From Phalacrocorax aristotelis (Eukaryota; Chordata; Aves; Suliformes; Phalacrocoracidae), in contig NC_134288.1 in the NCBI RefSeq assembly GCF_949628215.1, positions 11,849,682 through 11,913,681 of the forward strand: a DNA stretch of 64,000 nucleotides. The letters run 5' to 3'. The position numbers and the translations under genes are program-made. This document shows positions 62,901 to 64,000 of this stretch, piece by piece (the stretch's first letter is position 1; every line of letters begins with the position of its first letter). Below the pieces are notes generated by a model that made no database searches, was not told the DNA's origin, and was given only the letters and a program-made list of their open reading frames with translations.

Positions 62901-64000
62901 GTTGTACTTGTGGGAACTAAGATTGGTTTTGATGTGTTTTTCAGGCCACCCACCCTGAGAACAGTTGCAAACAAAACCCAGGTAAATTATTTTGAAGAAA
63001 GAAACAATATAGAGAAGAAAAATCAGGGAGAACACTTAAAGCTACCAGCAGGAGCTTGATACCCTGGACTGCAACTCCCTGCCATTGCCCCTCTGTCCCT
63101 CCCATTTTTAATTACAGGCAGTCAAACTGTGAAGACCTTAATGGACATCTTAATTATTGCATTAAAGTTTGAAATGGAAAATTCCTCATTACATGCCATG
63201 CAGTAGGTCACAGCTGCAATAAATGGTGATATTTTGCTTGTTATGGTGCTGGGTGCCCTTTGCAGAACGGTTGTGTCTTTGGGGCATGTCCCGGCCCCAG
63301 GGACCTGGCAGGTGGATGTTAGATCAGGTCTCTGCTGTGAGAACATCTGCTTATTTTCGAGGCAAAAGTATCGACAAGAAGTGCTCTTTGCTATTTCTTT
63401 TCTCCTCCAAATAGTGCTATTTTTCTCCTGTGTTTTGCTTTCCATCTGCTTGAATGGGTTTATTGATTTAGTGTTATGCAAACTGCAATAAAACAGTATC
63501 CTTCAAATTCTCCAGAGCCAGCTATTGAATATGCCCCAAGCAATTTAAAAACAAACTGACCCATCAATTCCAGCCCACAGCAGCAATACAATGTACCTGT
63601 GATTAACCAGCCATTAAGCCCAGTCCCAGGTTCCCAGTCCCTTTTGCACCATACCCACCCCTGCTTGCTCACAGCAGGCTGGGAAGCTGGGCTCCAGCCT
63701 GGCAGGTGGGGTAGCCCTGGGACCCGAAGAATTTAAGGAACATGGCAGAGCTCCTTCTTTTCTCTCAGGCTTTACACAGTTGCAGGATACTGTGAAGAAG
63801 AACAGGGCATGGTTTAAGGTGGGTCTGTGGCTTCTTAGAGTTTTTCAGGTTAAAGTAGCTCAAGTGTGTATGTCAGAGGTTGTCTATACCTTTATAAGGG
63901 GGCAAAAGGGCAGGAAAGGTTGAGGATAACTTTCATTCTGCTAAATTATCTTCAGCATTTTCATACCACAAGGCTTCATGTTATTTTTTTCTAAGGACTT

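Larger units (their letters stand above)
54817..64000. other. Non-coding DNA to the window end
   Basis: Besides the inverted-repeat cluster at 56290-56610, the hairpin at 57641-57670 and the GGA tract, only short chance frames are seen (at most 123 codons). A G/T-rich strand-skewed stretch lies at about 55565-55640. No gene is cut by the right edge as far as can be seen. Confidence 0.5.

Noticed and set aside
1..64000. miR-124-3, expected in the neighbourhood of BHLHE23 in vertebrates
   Set aside because: I looked by eye for the conserved mature sequence on both strands and did not find it; it probably lies outside this window.
1..64000. tRNA, rRNA, CRISPR arrays or prokaryotic operons
   Set aside because: No tRNA B-box-like GGTTCGA motif or other RNA-gene signature was noticed, and the repeats are eukaryotic minisatellites without CRISPR spacing.

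Overview
This window looks like a gene-poor stretch of a bird nuclear genome. Three things point to a bird. There are at least four CR1 LINE 3' ends, each finishing in the avian ATTCTGTGA-type microrepeat. There is an antisense solo LTR that I recognise as an avian ERVL-type family. The only convincing gene is the vertebrate bHLH transcription factor BHLHE23. No prokaryotic, plasmid or phage signal was seen. The species cannot be named from the sequence alone.

Layout. Positions 1-12,100 are non-coding, with one CR1, a (TA)n tract, a possible MIR-type SINE fossil, pieces of an old palindromic repeat and one homeodomain-motif-rich patch. Positions 12,135-12,890 are a very GC-rich 12-bp minisatellite followed by a short CpG-rich shoulder. 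Positions 14,340-17,095 hold a CR1, a small orphan CpG-rich patch and the solo LTR. Another CR1 ends at about 20,400. The BHLHE23 promoter (CCAAT/GC box and TATA box) starts about 70 bp later, followed by the intronless 226-codon CDS (20,655-21,335) and a 3' UTR ending near paired poly(A) signals at about 22,170. From 22,200 to 64,000 I see no credible gene. This part contains an (AC)17 microsatellite, a 53-unit minisatellite at 38,542-39,398 built of 15- and 17-bp units, one more CR1 at 51,335-51,710, and several unusually clean inverted repeats. The clearest of these lie at 56,298-56,434 in a TAATTA-rich segment.

How it fits together. BHLHE23 is a lineage-restricted neural and endocrine bHLH regulator. 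Such genes often sit in gene-poor DNA rich in distal enhancers, so the AT-rich, homeodomain- and E-box-dense patches are candidate enhancers. That is inference from motif content only, because no alignment could be run. I found no evidence of a previously undescribed multi-gene system. The most unusual structures are the two minisatellites and the inverted-repeat cluster. Most other open reading frames, including all the long repetitive ones, are by-products of repeats or GC-rich DNA.
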